A stretch of DNA of 64,000 nucleotides from Leeuwenhoekiella polynyae (GCF_004104075.1 NZ_QOVK01000012.1:1-64000), one strand, 5' to 3'. Counted from the first letter of the stretch, positions 35,386 through 44,476 are shown. Program-made: numbers and translations. The notes: generated by a model from the letters alone, not told the origin.

Positions 35386-35718
35386 TTATAATAACCGACT
35401 CTTAACAGATTGACCCAATTGATATGCGTTCATTTCCGGAGTAAATTCTTCAGTAGTAGAAGGAAGCAACACCAACATTTTTGTAGAATTTTTCTGTGGA
35501 TCTTTATAATAAATTCTCAGTTTATAATTCACAGGATGATCTTCATCGTGATAGTCTCCAGTTTTCAGGTCAAAACCACCATCATTAGTATAAGCTAAAC
35601 TAATAATTTCGGTCTTTTTTACTTTTTGAAGGCTTTCAAGTTCTTGATTACTAAATTTATAACGTTTGAGTAATGTGTTTAAAGTCTTTAAAAAATGATT
35701 GTCTCCGCTGAATAACAT
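35386..35718 (-). CDS. Small protein of unknown function
   Basis: 110 residues, soluble and strand-rich, no signal peptide: LKRYKFSNQELESLQKVKK, then a beta hairpin region (SLAYTNDGGFDLKTG, YKLRIYYKDPQ) and a helical end. No family was recognised. Its stop lies three bases from the stop of the GH15 gene, with no room for a terminator between. The coding appearance is reasonable but evidence is limited to composition and the ATG start. Confidence 0.6.
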   Translation of the reverse strand: MLFSGDNHFLKTLNTLLKRYKFSNQELESLQKVKKTEIISLAYTNDGGFDLKTGDYHDEDHPVNYKLRIYYKDPQKNSTKMLVLLPSTTEEFTPEMNAYQLGQSVKSRLL

Positions 35719-35878
35719 AGTTTTATTTTTTAGAATAATATAAAATTATCTTTAACTACATTAATGACCAATTTTAGAATAGGAATTGGCTTAAGTTTAA
35801 TAAGTAGCTTTAAAATTTAGTTAATGATGAATTATAAAAACTGATCTATTTATTTTGATAATATTAAATTTGAGCTTT

Positions 35879-36994
35879 ATGATAATAAATAGATCCATCC
35901 ACTTTTTAGTCTTGAGTTCAGTAATGCTTTTGCTTGTTGGCTGCAACAATGAAAGTGAAAAAAATAGGGAGGCAAATTCTGTTGGAGAAAAAGAACCTGT
36001 TATAGCATTAATCGTCAAACAACCCGATAGTATTGAAACTCCAAAAGATATGGTTTGGGTTTCCGGTATCCATTTTACACAAGGTGCTCAGGCCGGAGAT
36101 CAACTCGCATTACCTCGGGAGAAACCAGCTCACCCGGTTGCCGTAGATGGTTTTTTTATAGATAAAACCGAAGTTACAAACGGTCAGTTTAGAAAATTTG
36201 TAAAAGCTACAGGCTATGTCACTACTGCAGAGCAACCTGTTGATTGGGAAGAAATGAAAAAAACCTTACCTGCCGGAACTCCAAAACCTGCAGATAGTAT
36301 ATTCAAACCCGGTTCTTTAATTTTCAATAGAAATGTAGCTAGCGTAACAGATCTGAACAATTATACGCAGTGGTGGGAATGGAAAATTGGAGCTAACTGG
36401 AAGCATCCGCAAGGCCCGGAAAGTAACATAGAAGGAAAAGATAATTACCCGGTAGTTCACATAACTTATGAAGATGCTTTAGCTTATTGTAAATGGGCAA
36501 ATCGTCGATTACCTACAGAGGCAGAATGGGAAGCTGCCGCTCATGGTAAAATGTCCGGAGGAATCTATACCTGGGGTAATGATGATTCGGATTTAAGTAC
36601 CAAAGCAAATACGTGGCAAGGTACTTTTCCAACTAAAAATTCTGCTGAAGACGGGTATTCCTATGTAGCACCTGTTGCCACTTACGATCCCAATTCATTA
36701 GGTATTTTTGACATGTCTGGTAATGTTTGGGAAATTACTCAAGATTGGTTCTCTGTTCGCTATTATAAGGATATTTTAGGTAATGAAGTCATAAATCCTC
36801 AAGGACCTTTAGAATCTTACAACCCTGAAAACCCGTATCAGCCAGAAAAAGTAATCAAAGGAGGCTCATTTCTTTGCGCTGCCAGTTACTGTGCAAGTTA
36901 TCGTATTTCGGCTCGTACGCCGCAGGCGTTAGACTCTTCTACAGATCACAGTGGGTTTAGAACCGTGGCCGATATAGCGATGCTTAAACCTTAA
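35879..36994 (+). CDS. Formylglycine-generating-enzyme-like (SUMF1) lipoprotein
   Basis: 371 residues from ATG 35879; an upstream TTG (35855) would spoil the signal. A lipoprotein signal ends at LLLVGC. The FGE-sulfatase fold shows MVWVSGIHFTQG, VDGFFIDKTEVTNGQF, WANRRLPTEAEWEAAAHG, GIFDMSGNVWEITQDW and KGGSFLCAASYCASYRISAR. Both copper-binding cysteines of true FGEs are present (Cys333, Cys338, five apart), so it may convert a sulfatase Cys to formylglycine. It would act in the periplasm or on the surface. The next gene (GH43) is 97 bp downstream on the same strand. Confidence 0.9.
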   Translation: MIINRSIHFLVLSSVMLLLVGCNNESEKNREANSVGEKEPVIALIVKQPDSIETPKDMVWVSGIHFTQGAQAGDQLALPREKPAHPVAVDGFFIDKTEVTNGQFRKFVKATGYVTTAEQPVDWEEMKKTLPAGTPKPADSIFKPGSLIFNRNVASVTDLNNYTQWWEWKIGANWKHPQGPESNIEGKDNYPVVHITYEDALAYCKWANRRLPTEAEWEAAAHGKMSGGIYTWGNDDSDLSTKANTWQGTFPTKNSAEDGYSYVAPVATYDPNSLGIFDMSGNVWEITQDWFSVRYYKDILGNEVINPQGPLESYNPENPYQPEKVIKGGSFLCAASYCASYRISARTPQALDSSTDHSGFRTVADIAMLKP

Positions 36995-37091
36995 TTCGTT
37001 TTAATTTTTAAATTAATTCAAAGGATTTCGTATTATTGTTTTATAAATGTAAATCAGACACTTTTTAAAACAGCCATAAACTCCACAAAAT

Positions 37092-38156
37092 ATGATATCT
37101 AAAATTTTCAGTTTTCACAAGTATTCACTTTTAGGTCTTTTTACAGTTTTAATGATTTTCAATTCCTGTAAAAAAGAAACAGATAAAGAAGTTATTATTG
37201 AAGAAGAGCTTGCCCAAAACAAGGTAGAAGAAATGCCGTACAACAATCCTATAGTTGGGCAACGAGCAGACCCATGGGTTTATAAAGATACTGATGGCAC
37301 CTACTATTTTATTGCTACAGCTCCTGAATATGATCGTATTGAAATTAGAAAGGCAAATACCATTAATGGATTAGGAACAGCAGAACCTCACGTTATCTGG
37401 ACCAAACATGAAACTGGAAATATGGGGCATCATATTTGGGCTCCCGAGTTGCATAAAATAGATGGTAAATGGTATGTGTATTTTGCTGCCGGCGAAGTTG
37501 AAGATGTTTGGAAAATACGCATGTTTGCACTTTCTACAGATGCTCAGGATCCTACAGAAGGTGATTGGGTAGAAGAAGGTCAAATTGCTACAGAACATGA
37601 TTCTTTCTCACTTGATGCGACATCTTTTGAACATAATGGAAAGCGTTATTTAATATGGGCACAAAATATAACCGAAGGAACATCACTGGTAATGTCTGAG
37701 ATGGAAACACCTACAAAACTCAAGGGGCCAGAAATCATCATTACCAATCCAGAATTTGATTGGGAGCGTATAGGATATATAGTAAATGAAGGTCCGGCAG
37801 TTCTTAAGCGTAATGGTAAAATATTTGTTACGTATTCTGCAAGTGCAACAGATTCTAACTATGCAGTAGGCTTATTGTGGGCTGATGAAGATGCAGATTT
37901 GATGAATGAAGAATCTTGGAACAAGTCTAAAGAACCGGTCTTTTATACTAATGCTGAAGTGAGACGTTTTGGGCCCGGACACAATTCCTTCACAAAATCT
38001 GAGGATGATCAAAAAGATGTTATGATATACCACGCCCGTGTTTACGAGCAAATACGAGGCAATTCGTTATATGATTTCAACAGACATACCCGTGCACGTG
38101 TTATAGGCTGGGACGAAAACGGTTTTCCTGATTTTAGACAGGATGCTCGTGACTAA
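37092..38156 (+). CDS. Glycoside hydrolase family 43-like lipoprotein
   Basis: 354 residues with a lipoprotein signal (MIFNSC, Cys26), then a five-bladed beta-propeller. GH43 landmarks are NPIVGQRADPWV (Asp60 as base candidate), GHHIWAPELHKIDGKWYVYF, SLDATSFEHNGKRYLIW (second Asp) and VNEGPAVLKRNGKIFVTYS (acid Glu). Members cut arabinose- or xylose-containing glycans; subfamily and substrate cannot be read here. The lipid anchor suggests a surface or periplasmic enzyme, and the FGE-like lipoprotein upstream may be part of the same polysaccharide function. No SusC/SusD pair is in the window. Confidence 0.9.
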   Translation: MISKIFSFHKYSLLGLFTVLMIFNSCKKETDKEVIIEEELAQNKVEEMPYNNPIVGQRADPWVYKDTDGTYYFIATAPEYDRIEIRKANTINGLGTAEPHVIWTKHETGNMGHHIWAPELHKIDGKWYVYFAAGEVEDVWKIRMFALSTDAQDPTEGDWVEEGQIATEHDSFSLDATSFEHNGKRYLIWAQNITEGTSLVMSEMETPTKLKGPEIIITNPEFDWERIGYIVNEGPAVLKRNGKIFVTYSASATDSNYAVGLLWADEDADLMNEESWNKSKEPVFYTNAEVRRFGPGHNSFTKSEDDQKDVMIYHARVYEQIRGNSLYDFNRHTRARVIGWDENGFPDFRQDARD

Positions 38157-38169
38157 TAATGTACTTAAA

Positions 38170-38211
38170 ATAAAAAAAGCTCGTGTAATTATCTACACGA
38201 GCTTTTTTATT
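38170..38211. terminator. Bidirectional hairpin terminator
   Basis: AAAAAAAGCTCGTGTA and TACACGAGCTTTTTT pair around ATTATC. It lies between convergent GH43 and M14 genes. Confidence 0.92.
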
Positions 38212-38226
38212 TTAAGTATATGCTGT

Positions 38227-40749
38227 TTACATAGCTTTATTAAAGAAAATAGCATTCATAAACAGTTTTGTAGTACCATACCAGAATGCTCTAAAATTGG
38301 TATTATCTGTAAATAGGATGACATTACCACTACCGTTAGACTGCTGCACAAATGGTCTGGTCCCTTTAATAGCTTCATAATTTATATCGCTTATATAACC
38401 ACTTACTAAAGGTTCATCAGTATATGTTATAGGATTTTTATAGCTGGTATCATCAGTCTCTATAAAGAGTGTTGTATCTCTAAAAAGATTAATTTCTGAA
38501 GAGTCATATCCAAAAGCAATAGGGTGGGAGCGATCTATTTTTGCTTTGAAAATAGCACCACCTATAACCTGAGCTCCATTGAAGTCTCTACGTTGCTCAA
38601 AAGTTACATCAGTCGCAGGATTTTCGGTTTCTACAGTTGTGAAGTCAATTAATCCCTGACGTTTCATCCAGCGAGCAGCATTTTTAAAACCAATGAAGTT
38701 TCCGCCACTGCGAACCCATTCACTAATTTTATCAGCGCTAGACTCGTCTATACCGCCACCCCAGCCACTTGTAGGCATTATGAGTGTTGTGTATTTAGAT
38801 AGATCAGTCCTACTTAAACTTCTAGTGTCTAGTTTTGTGATGCTGATGTGGAAACGGGTGTCTAAAAGATGCCAGATTTCTCCGGCGTCCGTTGCGTTAA
38901 TTCCATCGCCAACTAAAAGTGCTATTTTTTGAGGCTCTAATGCGATAAATTTTCGGCTTCCTAGATCAATTCCTTCCGTTAGGCCGGTTTTTACAGGATT
39001 TATGGTAAGATGTGCATCTTTAGCTACTTTATCTAAAAATTGATTTAATTCTTCGGCATTCATTTTTTGATTCTGTACAGGAATCATCACCGTCCCATAA
39101 TCATAAATAACTCCTCCTGAAGTAAAAGGTTGTATCCCAACTTTAGCACGTAAACCTGCATTTAAAATAGCGTTTAATGCCTGTGGAGCGTAATAATCTC
39201 CCCACGGAAGTAAATAAGCATAATCACTTTTGGATAGCGTTAAAGGTGTTGGGAGCGACACGCTATCTATTTTAGTACTAGCCAAGCTTGCTGGCGCATT
39301 CTCACTAAAATCAAGATTGAATGCCAGCGGAAAACTCCAGGCAGAAATGTCATAGAAAAGACTATCTTCAAAAGTGGTACGCTTTTCAAACATGCCTTTA
39401 AGAAGTCTGCTGTGTTTTTGATTTTTAGGCACCACATAGCTACTATTCTTGTCAAATTTTAAATCTTTTGATTCATAATCTTTATCAGCTTCATAAACTG
39501 AAATTTGATGACGCTGTAGTAACTGTGCTAAGTGAGCTGCACGAGCAGGATCATTTTGACTACCAAAAATATAGGCATCACCACCTGCTTCTGATCTCGA
39601 GTTAGCATAGAAATCGCGTTGATAATTAAGAAGTTTAGTACGCATGGCTTGTGCTGCTTCAATAGTTGAAAGAAAAGCAGTAAGTTGATTTCTTATGGTA
39701 AAAGGAAATGTAAGCAATCCGTTGTCTGTTTCTTGTATGTGCCCGCGTGAACTGGCTTGTTCAAAAAGAATACCTATACTACCGTTAATATCAGGGAAAG
39801 TTGAACCTTTTCCGTAGTAAAAATCATCGTAATCTTCTTCGGTATAATAAAACGAACCAATTTTATCGAATGCTGCAGCGTGGTACTTACCAATCTCTGC
39901 GGTTAATTCTTGATTGAGTTTAGGAGTCAAAGGATGCGTACGACTCTGAATTCCCGGTTGAAAGAAAAACGAAGAGTTGCTACCCATCTCGTGATGATCT
40001 GTTAAGATGTTAGGATGCCACGCGTGATAGGTTTTAATACGTGCCTGAGATTCTGGTAATTCTGCCGGAAGCCAATCGCGGTTAAGGTCAAACCAATAGT
40101 GATTATAACGCCCGCCAGGCCACACTTCACGGTATTCTCTATCCTGAGGATCTGAAGTAAGGCTTTGATTTTTATTGGTATTTGCCCAATACGAGAAGCG
40201 TTGTAACCCATCAGGATTAAAAGAAGGATCAAATAAAATCACCACATTTTCTAACATCGAATCAATGGCGGGCCCTTCTGCAGCAGCTAAATAATAGATA
40301 GCTAATAATCCTGCGTTAGAGCCGCTGGCTTCATTACCGTGAATACTCATCCCTTGATAGGTGACAATAGGCATTGAATCTGTGTCTAAGCTTTCTGAGC
40401 CGCTATATGTAAGTGCTGCATGTTGATTTTTAATTTCAGCAATATTCTTATGGTTTTCGGGTGATGTAACTGTTAATAGCAATATAGGCCTGCCTTCAAA
40501 TGTTCTTCCGCGGTTTTCAATAGCAATGCGAGGAGAGGCTGCAGCCATTTTTTCCATATAACTCACCAGCAAATCATGGCTTACGTGCCACTCACCGGGA
40601 ACATAGCCCAAAAGCTCTTTTGGAGTGGGAATCTCGGGATTGTAACTTACATTATCTGGTAAATAATAATCTAGTGTAGGATGCGATACTTGCGCATAGG
40701 TAAAAGGAATAAACAGGAGTAGAAAAACTCTAAGTAGCATTTGCTTCAT
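38227..40749 (-). CDS. M14 family zinc carboxypeptidase with C-terminal GATase-like domain, exported
   Basis: 840 residues from ATG 40749, which gives a clean signal peptide (MKQMLLRVFLLLFIPFTYAQ); an in-frame ATG at 40782 lies inside a dispersed repeat. The M14 domain (about 50-370) has the zinc motif MSIHGNEASG (His137, Glu140), FNPDGLQRFSYW, LNRDWLP, TDHHEMGSNSSFFF and the catalytic Glu in GILFEQASSRGH. The C-terminal half (about 600-720) has TLIMPTSGWGGG, like the class I amidotransferase-type domain found in this subfamily. It probably trims peptides outside the inner membrane. No sorting tail was recognised. Confidence 0.9.
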   Translation of the reverse strand: MKQMLLRVFLLLFIPFTYAQVSHPTLDYYLPDNVSYNPEIPTPKELLGYVPGEWHVSHDLLVSYMEKMAAASPRIAIENRGRTFEGRPILLLTVTSPENHKNIAEIKNQHAALTYSGSESLDTDSMPIVTYQGMSIHGNEASGSNAGLLAIYYLAAAEGPAIDSMLENVVILFDPSFNPDGLQRFSYWANTNKNQSLTSDPQDREYREVWPGGRYNHYWFDLNRDWLPAELPESQARIKTYHAWHPNILTDHHEMGSNSSFFFQPGIQSRTHPLTPKLNQELTAEIGKYHAAAFDKIGSFYYTEEDYDDFYYGKGSTFPDINGSIGILFEQASSRGHIQETDNGLLTFPFTIRNQLTAFLSTIEAAQAMRTKLLNYQRDFYANSRSEAGGDAYIFGSQNDPARAAHLAQLLQRHQISVYEADKDYESKDLKFDKNSSYVVPKNQKHSRLLKGMFEKRTTFEDSLFYDISAWSFPLAFNLDFSENAPASLASTKIDSVSLPTPLTLSKSDYAYLLPWGDYYAPQALNAILNAGLRAKVGIQPFTSGGVIYDYGTVMIPVQNQKMNAEELNQFLDKVAKDAHLTINPVKTGLTEGIDLGSRKFIALEPQKIALLVGDGINATDAGEIWHLLDTRFHISITKLDTRSLSRTDLSKYTTLIMPTSGWGGGIDESSADKISEWVRSGGNFIGFKNAARWMKRQGLIDFTTVETENPATDVTFEQRRDFNGAQVIGGAIFKAKIDRSHPIAFGYDSSEINLFRDTTLFIETDDTSYKNPITYTDEPLVSGYISDINYEAIKGTRPFVQQSNGSGNVILFTDNTNFRAFWYGTTKLFMNAIFFNKAM

Positions 40750-40768
40750 ATTCTTTATGAAATGATTT

Positions 40769-40868
40769 ATTGGCACTGCCAATGGGTTTAATACTCCGAG
40801 GCTTGCCGCGAGATTGAAAATTTGTTTCTAACGAAACTGCCTCGCGGGCTTGCCCCGAGGTAGTTTAC
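40769..40868. repeat. Multi-hairpin dispersed repeat, copy 2 (best preserved)
   Basis: Four stems follow one another: ATTGGCA-C-TGCCAAT (40769-40783), GAGGC-TT-GCC (40798-40807), GTTTC-TAAC-GAAAC (40824-40837) and CCTCGCGGGC-TT-GCCCCGAGG (40840-40860), then TAGTTTAC. It matches copy 1 at 521-620. It lies between the DUF3276 stop and the M14 start; the first stem is 20 bp before that start codon. Confidence 0.85.
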
Positions 40869-40992
40869 GAACGATTTTAAAGATATCAATTTTAAATCTA
40901 AACCGTTTTTCCATTTATACTAAATGCTTAAAAAGAGTAACTAGTATAGCGTAATTTATTATTCAAAATTCTGAATCCTTTAAATTGAGGTA

Positions 40993-41022
40993 TAAAAAAA
41001 GCCGCAAATAATGCGGCTTTAA
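40993..41022 (-). terminator. Terminator of the DUF3276 gene
   Basis: On the minus strand AAAGCCGCAT pairs with TGCGGCTTT and is followed by seven T. The opposite orientation has only a short T run, so it acts mainly on the minus strand. Confidence 0.8.
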
Positions 41023-41041
41023 AATCTAAGTTGTCAATTTT

Positions 41042-41416
41042 TTAAATATCGTCAAAACTTACATCAGTAAATGCTTTTGCAGATTTTGTTTCAAAAACCG
41101 GCTCTTTGTCCTCTTCTTTAACATAATCGCTCTGGTGACGTTCGCTAATTACTTCTTCTCCTTTTTCATTAAGGATGTAGCTGGTCATTTCATTTAAAAT
41201 TTCAGAGAAACCATCAAAATCTTCTTTATAAAGATAAATTTTGTGTTTCTTGTAGTGAAAGGAACCATCGTCATTTGTGAATTTTTTACTCTCGGTAATG
41301 GTTAGGTAATAATCTCCTGCACGTGTAGAACGTACATCAAAAAAATAGGTGCGACGCCCTGCTCTTAACACTTTCGAGAATATCTCATCATTCCCCTTCA
41401 TTTCATTATTGCTCAT
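41042..41416 (-). CDS. DUF3276 (PUR-alpha-like) family protein
   Basis: 124 residues: EIFSKVLRAGRRTYFFDVRSTRAGDYYLTITESKKF, HKIYLYKEDFDGFSEILNEM, followed by an acidic tail. This is the PUR repeat fold, a single-stranded nucleic-acid-binding module; the Bacteroidota and spirochaete members bind nucleic acid in vitro. Here it is a single-gene unit with its own terminator. Its role in the cell is unknown. Confidence 0.92.
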   Translation of the reverse strand: MSNNEMKGNDEIFSKVLRAGRRTYFFDVRSTRAGDYYLTITESKKFTNDDGSFHYKKHKIYLYKEDFDGFSEILNEMTSYILNEKGEEVISERHQSDYVKEEDKEPVFETKSAKAFTDVSFDDI

Positions 41417-41483
41417 AATCTTGGTTTAATTAATACGCTTTATTCTGTCAAAAATGGAAAAAAATTAGTTGGCGTACAAAATT

Positions 41484-43241
41484 TTATTCCATTTCTTTTT
41501 CATCAAGTTGTTTGCGGTAAAGTTCTTGATAATAACCCGGTTGTTTTACCAGATCTTCATGCTTACCTTGTTGTATGATCTCTCCTTCTTCAAGAATGAT
41601 AATTTTATCGGCATTTTTAGCCGAAGAAATACGATGACTAACAAGAATTGTAGTCTTATCAGCAGCGATTTTTTTTAGATTTGATAGAATTTCTTCTTCG
41701 GTTTCTGTATCTACTGCAGAAAGACTGTCATCAAATAAAAGAACCTGTGGGTCTTTAATAATGGCACGAGCGATAGAAACACGCTGTTTCTGCCCACCGC
41801 TTAAGGTAATACCCCGTTCTCCCAGAATTGTATCATAGCCTTTAGAAAAATCAACTATATTTTTATGTACAACAGCATTTTTAGCTGCTTGTATAACTTC
41901 TTCATCAGAAGCATCTTTTTTACCAAATTTGATATTCTCTTTAATACTATCGCTAAACAAAAAAGCTTCTTGTGGAACATAACCTATAGCGGTTCTCAAG
42001 TCTTTTAGATTGAGTTTTTCAATAGGAGTTTTGTCTATGCTTATCGTTCCATTTGTAGTGTCGTATAGGCGACCTATCAACTCTAAGATAGTAGATTTAC
42101 CAGAACCGGTTTTACCGATAATGGCTAAAGTTTCTCCTTTATTTACTTCAAAAGAAATGTCTTTTAAGGCTGTAATATTAGTGTCTTCGTACGTAAATGT
42201 AACCTTGTCAAAACGAATACTTCCGTCGATAGGTGTGTGTTCATTTGTATAGTTTACGATATCTGGCTTCTCCTTGAGAAACTCATTAATACGCTTTTGT
42301 GAAGCTTCGGCTTGTTGTACTAATGAAGTGATCCATCCTACAGAAGCCACAGGCCAGGTTAACATATTTACATAAATAAGAAACTCTACAATGACGCCTA
42401 GATCAGGGATGCTTCCGTCTATGTATTTTTTTCCACCTATATAGATAACCAATAAGTTACTTACGCCAATTAAAGCAATCATTAAAGGGAAGAAGAAGGC
42501 CTGAACTTTTACTAAATCTAGATTTTTATCTTTATTAGTTTCACTTAGCTCTTCAAAATTCTTATACGTTTGCGGCTCTATTCCATAGGCTTTAATCACC
42601 CCGATACCACTAAAGGATTCTTGAGTAAATGTGCTTAAATGCGATAAATATTGTTGAACAACTGTACTGCGTTTGTGAATGAGTCTGCTTAATTGATAGA
42701 TGGCAACAGATAAAATAGGTAACGGGATTAGTACATACAATGTGAGTTCTGGCGCGCTGTAATACATATAGGGTATCACTGTTGCAAAAAGTATCACAGT
42801 CGTAACACCATACATAATAGCGGGGCCTAAATACATACGTACTTTACTTACATCTTCACTAATACGATTCATTAAGTCACCAGTACGGTTTTTCTTGTAG
42901 AAATTGAGCGAAAGATTCTGGTATTGCTCATAAACCTCGTTTTTAAGATCTGCTTCCATATAACGAGAAACAACAATAAACATTTGACGCATGAGAAACG
43001 TAAAAAATGCTGAAAGTAGGGCAGCTCCCAAAAGCATCAAAAGCGTAACAAGTAGTTGGTGTTTCAAGGCACTCAATTCACCACCGTTATTCAAATAATC
43101 TTCTACATACTTAATCATATCGCCAGAAAATTTAGGCGTAAGTATGGCAAATATGCGGGCTATCAAAACAATAAAAAAGCCCAAAATGAGCTTCCATTTG
43201 TATTTTTTAAAATACTTATTGAGATGTTGAAGTTCTTTCAT
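41484..43241 (-). CDS. ABC exporter, fused membrane and ATPase domains
   Basis: 585 residues, a half-transporter. Six spans occupy about 15-310, then the ATPase (about 335-575): Walker A GKTGSGKST, Q-loop GYVPQEAFLF, signature LSGGQKQRVSIARA, Walker B VLLFDDSLSAVD and the H-loop VSHRIS. It resembles the MsbA/MdlB/LmrA class of lipid and drug exporters. It works as a dimer; with no second half-transporter adjacent, a homodimer is likely. A TATCTTTG box lies upstream (minus strand 43319-43312). Confidence 0.95.
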   Translation of the reverse strand: MKELQHLNKYFKKYKWKLILGFFIVLIARIFAILTPKFSGDMIKYVEDYLNNGGELSALKHQLLVTLLMLLGAALLSAFFTFLMRQMFIVVSRYMEADLKNEVYEQYQNLSLNFYKKNRTGDLMNRISEDVSKVRMYLGPAIMYGVTTVILFATVIPYMYYSAPELTLYVLIPLPILSVAIYQLSRLIHKRSTVVQQYLSHLSTFTQESFSGIGVIKAYGIEPQTYKNFEELSETNKDKNLDLVKVQAFFFPLMIALIGVSNLLVIYIGGKKYIDGSIPDLGVIVEFLIYVNMLTWPVASVGWITSLVQQAEASQKRINEFLKEKPDIVNYTNEHTPIDGSIRFDKVTFTYEDTNITALKDISFEVNKGETLAIIGKTGSGKSTILELIGRLYDTTNGTISIDKTPIEKLNLKDLRTAIGYVPQEAFLFSDSIKENIKFGKKDASDEEVIQAAKNAVVHKNIVDFSKGYDTILGERGITLSGGQKQRVSIARAIIKDPQVLLFDDSLSAVDTETEEEILSNLKKIAADKTTILVSHRISSAKNADKIIILEEGEIIQQGKHEDLVKQPGYYQELYRKQLDEKEME

Positions 43242-43311
43242 AAATCGTAGTTCTTCGGGCAGGCTCGTAATCTAAGGTTTTGACCATAAGTCTTTTTTAT
43301 ATAGAGCCGGG

Positions 43312-43319
43312 CAAAGATA
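43312..43319 (-). promoter_or_regulatory. -7 promoter element for the ABC exporter
   Basis: Minus-strand TATCTTTG matches TAnnTTTG; it lies 70 bp before the start codon. No TTG at a standard upstream spacing was found. Confidence 0.35.
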
Positions 43320-43369
43320 CGTGTTTAGACTGTAAAACGCGTACAGAGTTTTTTGAGATAAAAAAGTAA

Positions 43370-43405
43370 TTAGGGTGGTTAGAACCCTAATAAAATGTAT
43401 TTTTG
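43370..43405 (+). promoter_or_regulatory. Inverted repeat and -7 box upstream of nusB
   Basis: TTAGGGT (43370-43376) and ACCCTAA (43384-43390) form a perfect 7-bp inverted repeat with a 7-base spacer. A TATTTTTG box follows at 43398-43405. It lies 80 bp upstream of the ATG used for nusB. The inverted repeat could be an operator. Confidence 0.45.
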
Positions 43406-43485
43406 CAACGTTTTTGAACTTTTCGGTATACTACCGTTCAGCTTTAAGTTATTATAATCTCAAACAACCTAAGTTCTTTAAAATT

Positions 43486-44433
43486 ATGCTTAACAGAAGG
43501 CACATTCGCATCAAAGTAATGCAAGCACTTTACGCCTTAAGTCAGTCAGAACAACCTGATTTACTTAAAGAAGAGAAATTCTTGAACGCGAGTACCGCTC
43601 AGATGTACGATCTCTATCTGGTATTGATAGATCTGGTTGTTGAAATTCACGCGCATGCAAAGGACATGATGGAGCGTTCTCAGCTTAAAATGCTGGCTAC
43701 AGAATCTGAAAAAAATCCCAATCTTAAATTTATTAACAATGAAGTTTTAGTTAAACTTTCTGAGAACGAATTGCTTCAGAAAGAACTAAAGAAAGCAAAG
43801 CTTAATAATTGGAGGCTTGATAATGAGTACGTTGTTTTAATTTATAACGAACTTATGAAAAGCGACTTTTATGAGGCTTATATGTCTGATACTGAATCAG
43901 ATTTTAAAAAAGACCGCGATTTTGTTATCGATTTTTTCAGCGAATACGTAGCTCCTAATAACAAACTTTACGATTATTTAGAGGATTATCGCATTACTTG
44001 GGTAGATGACCTGCCTGTTGTAAATACAACAATTGTTAAGCGACTCGGGAAGATTAAGCCTAATTCTCCAGAAAGTACAATCATTCCTAAATTATATAAA
44101 GACGAAGAAGATCGTCAATATGCTAAAGACCTTCTGTTGCGTACCGCTCGCAACAATGGAGAATACGAAGCAGAGATTTTAGGAAATACACCCAACTGGG
44201 ATCAAGACCGTATAGCTGCTTTAGACAAGATACTGATTAAGATGGCACTTTGCGAATTCTTAAGATTTCCATCAATTCCTATTAAAGTGACTATTAATGA
44301 ATATTTAGAATTATCTAAAGAATATTCAACACCTAAGAGTAGCATTTTTGTGAATGGTGTCTTAGATCGTTTGGTTAAAAAGTATAAGAAGGAAAGCAGG
44401 CTAAACAAAGCAGGTAGGGGCTTGATTGAGTAA
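43486..44433 (+). CDS. nusB: Transcription antitermination factor NusB, long Bacteroidota form
   Basis: 315 residues from ATG 43486. This start (MLNRRHIRIKVMQALYAL) is chosen because an earlier TTG-type extension to 43375 would run through the promoter box and has no protein-like composition. The C-terminal half carries the NusB helical fold (AALDKILIKMALCEFLRFP, VTINEYLELSKEYSTPKSS, FVNGVLDRL). The N-terminal about 170 residues are an extension absent from E. coli NusB (139 aa) and normal for Bacteroidota. It binds boxA RNA with NusE during rRNA antitermination. DUF1573 and yajC follow on the same strand. Confidence 0.93.
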   Translation: MLNRRHIRIKVMQALYALSQSEQPDLLKEEKFLNASTAQMYDLYLVLIDLVVEIHAHAKDMMERSQLKMLATESEKNPNLKFINNEVLVKLSENELLQKELKKAKLNNWRLDNEYVVLIYNELMKSDFYEAYMSDTESDFKKDRDFVIDFFSEYVAPNNKLYDYLEDYRITWVDDLPVVNTTIVKRLGKIKPNSPESTIIPKLYKDEEDRQYAKDLLLRTARNNGEYEAEILGNTPNWDQDRIAALDKILIKMALCEFLRFPSIPIKVTINEYLELSKEYSTPKSSIFVNGVLDRLVKKYKKESRLNKAGRGLIE

Positions 44434-44453
44434 TAAATAAAATTGTATTTTTG
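44422..44453 (+). promoter_or_regulatory. Bacteroidota-type promoter inside the nusB end
   Basis: TTG at 44422-44424 or 44426-44428 with TATTTTTG at 44446-44453 gives a spacing of 21 or 17 bp. It overlaps the end of nusB and would drive DUF1573-yajC independently. Confidence 0.5.
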
Positions 44454-44476
44454 AATTCCTAAAAAATAAAACTATT

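Noticed and set aside
40750-40782. Upstream start for the M14 peptidase
   Set aside because: It lies in the dispersed repeat and would place 11 residues before a clean signal peptide.
43242-43280. TTCGGGCAGGCTCG as a further copy of the dispersed repeat
   Set aside because: Only a short GC-rich stretch agrees; the AT block and stems are absent.
43375-43485. Upstream extension of NusB
   Set aside because: The extension would cross a TATTTTTG promoter box and an inverted repeat, and homologues start at MLNRRHIRIK-like sequences.
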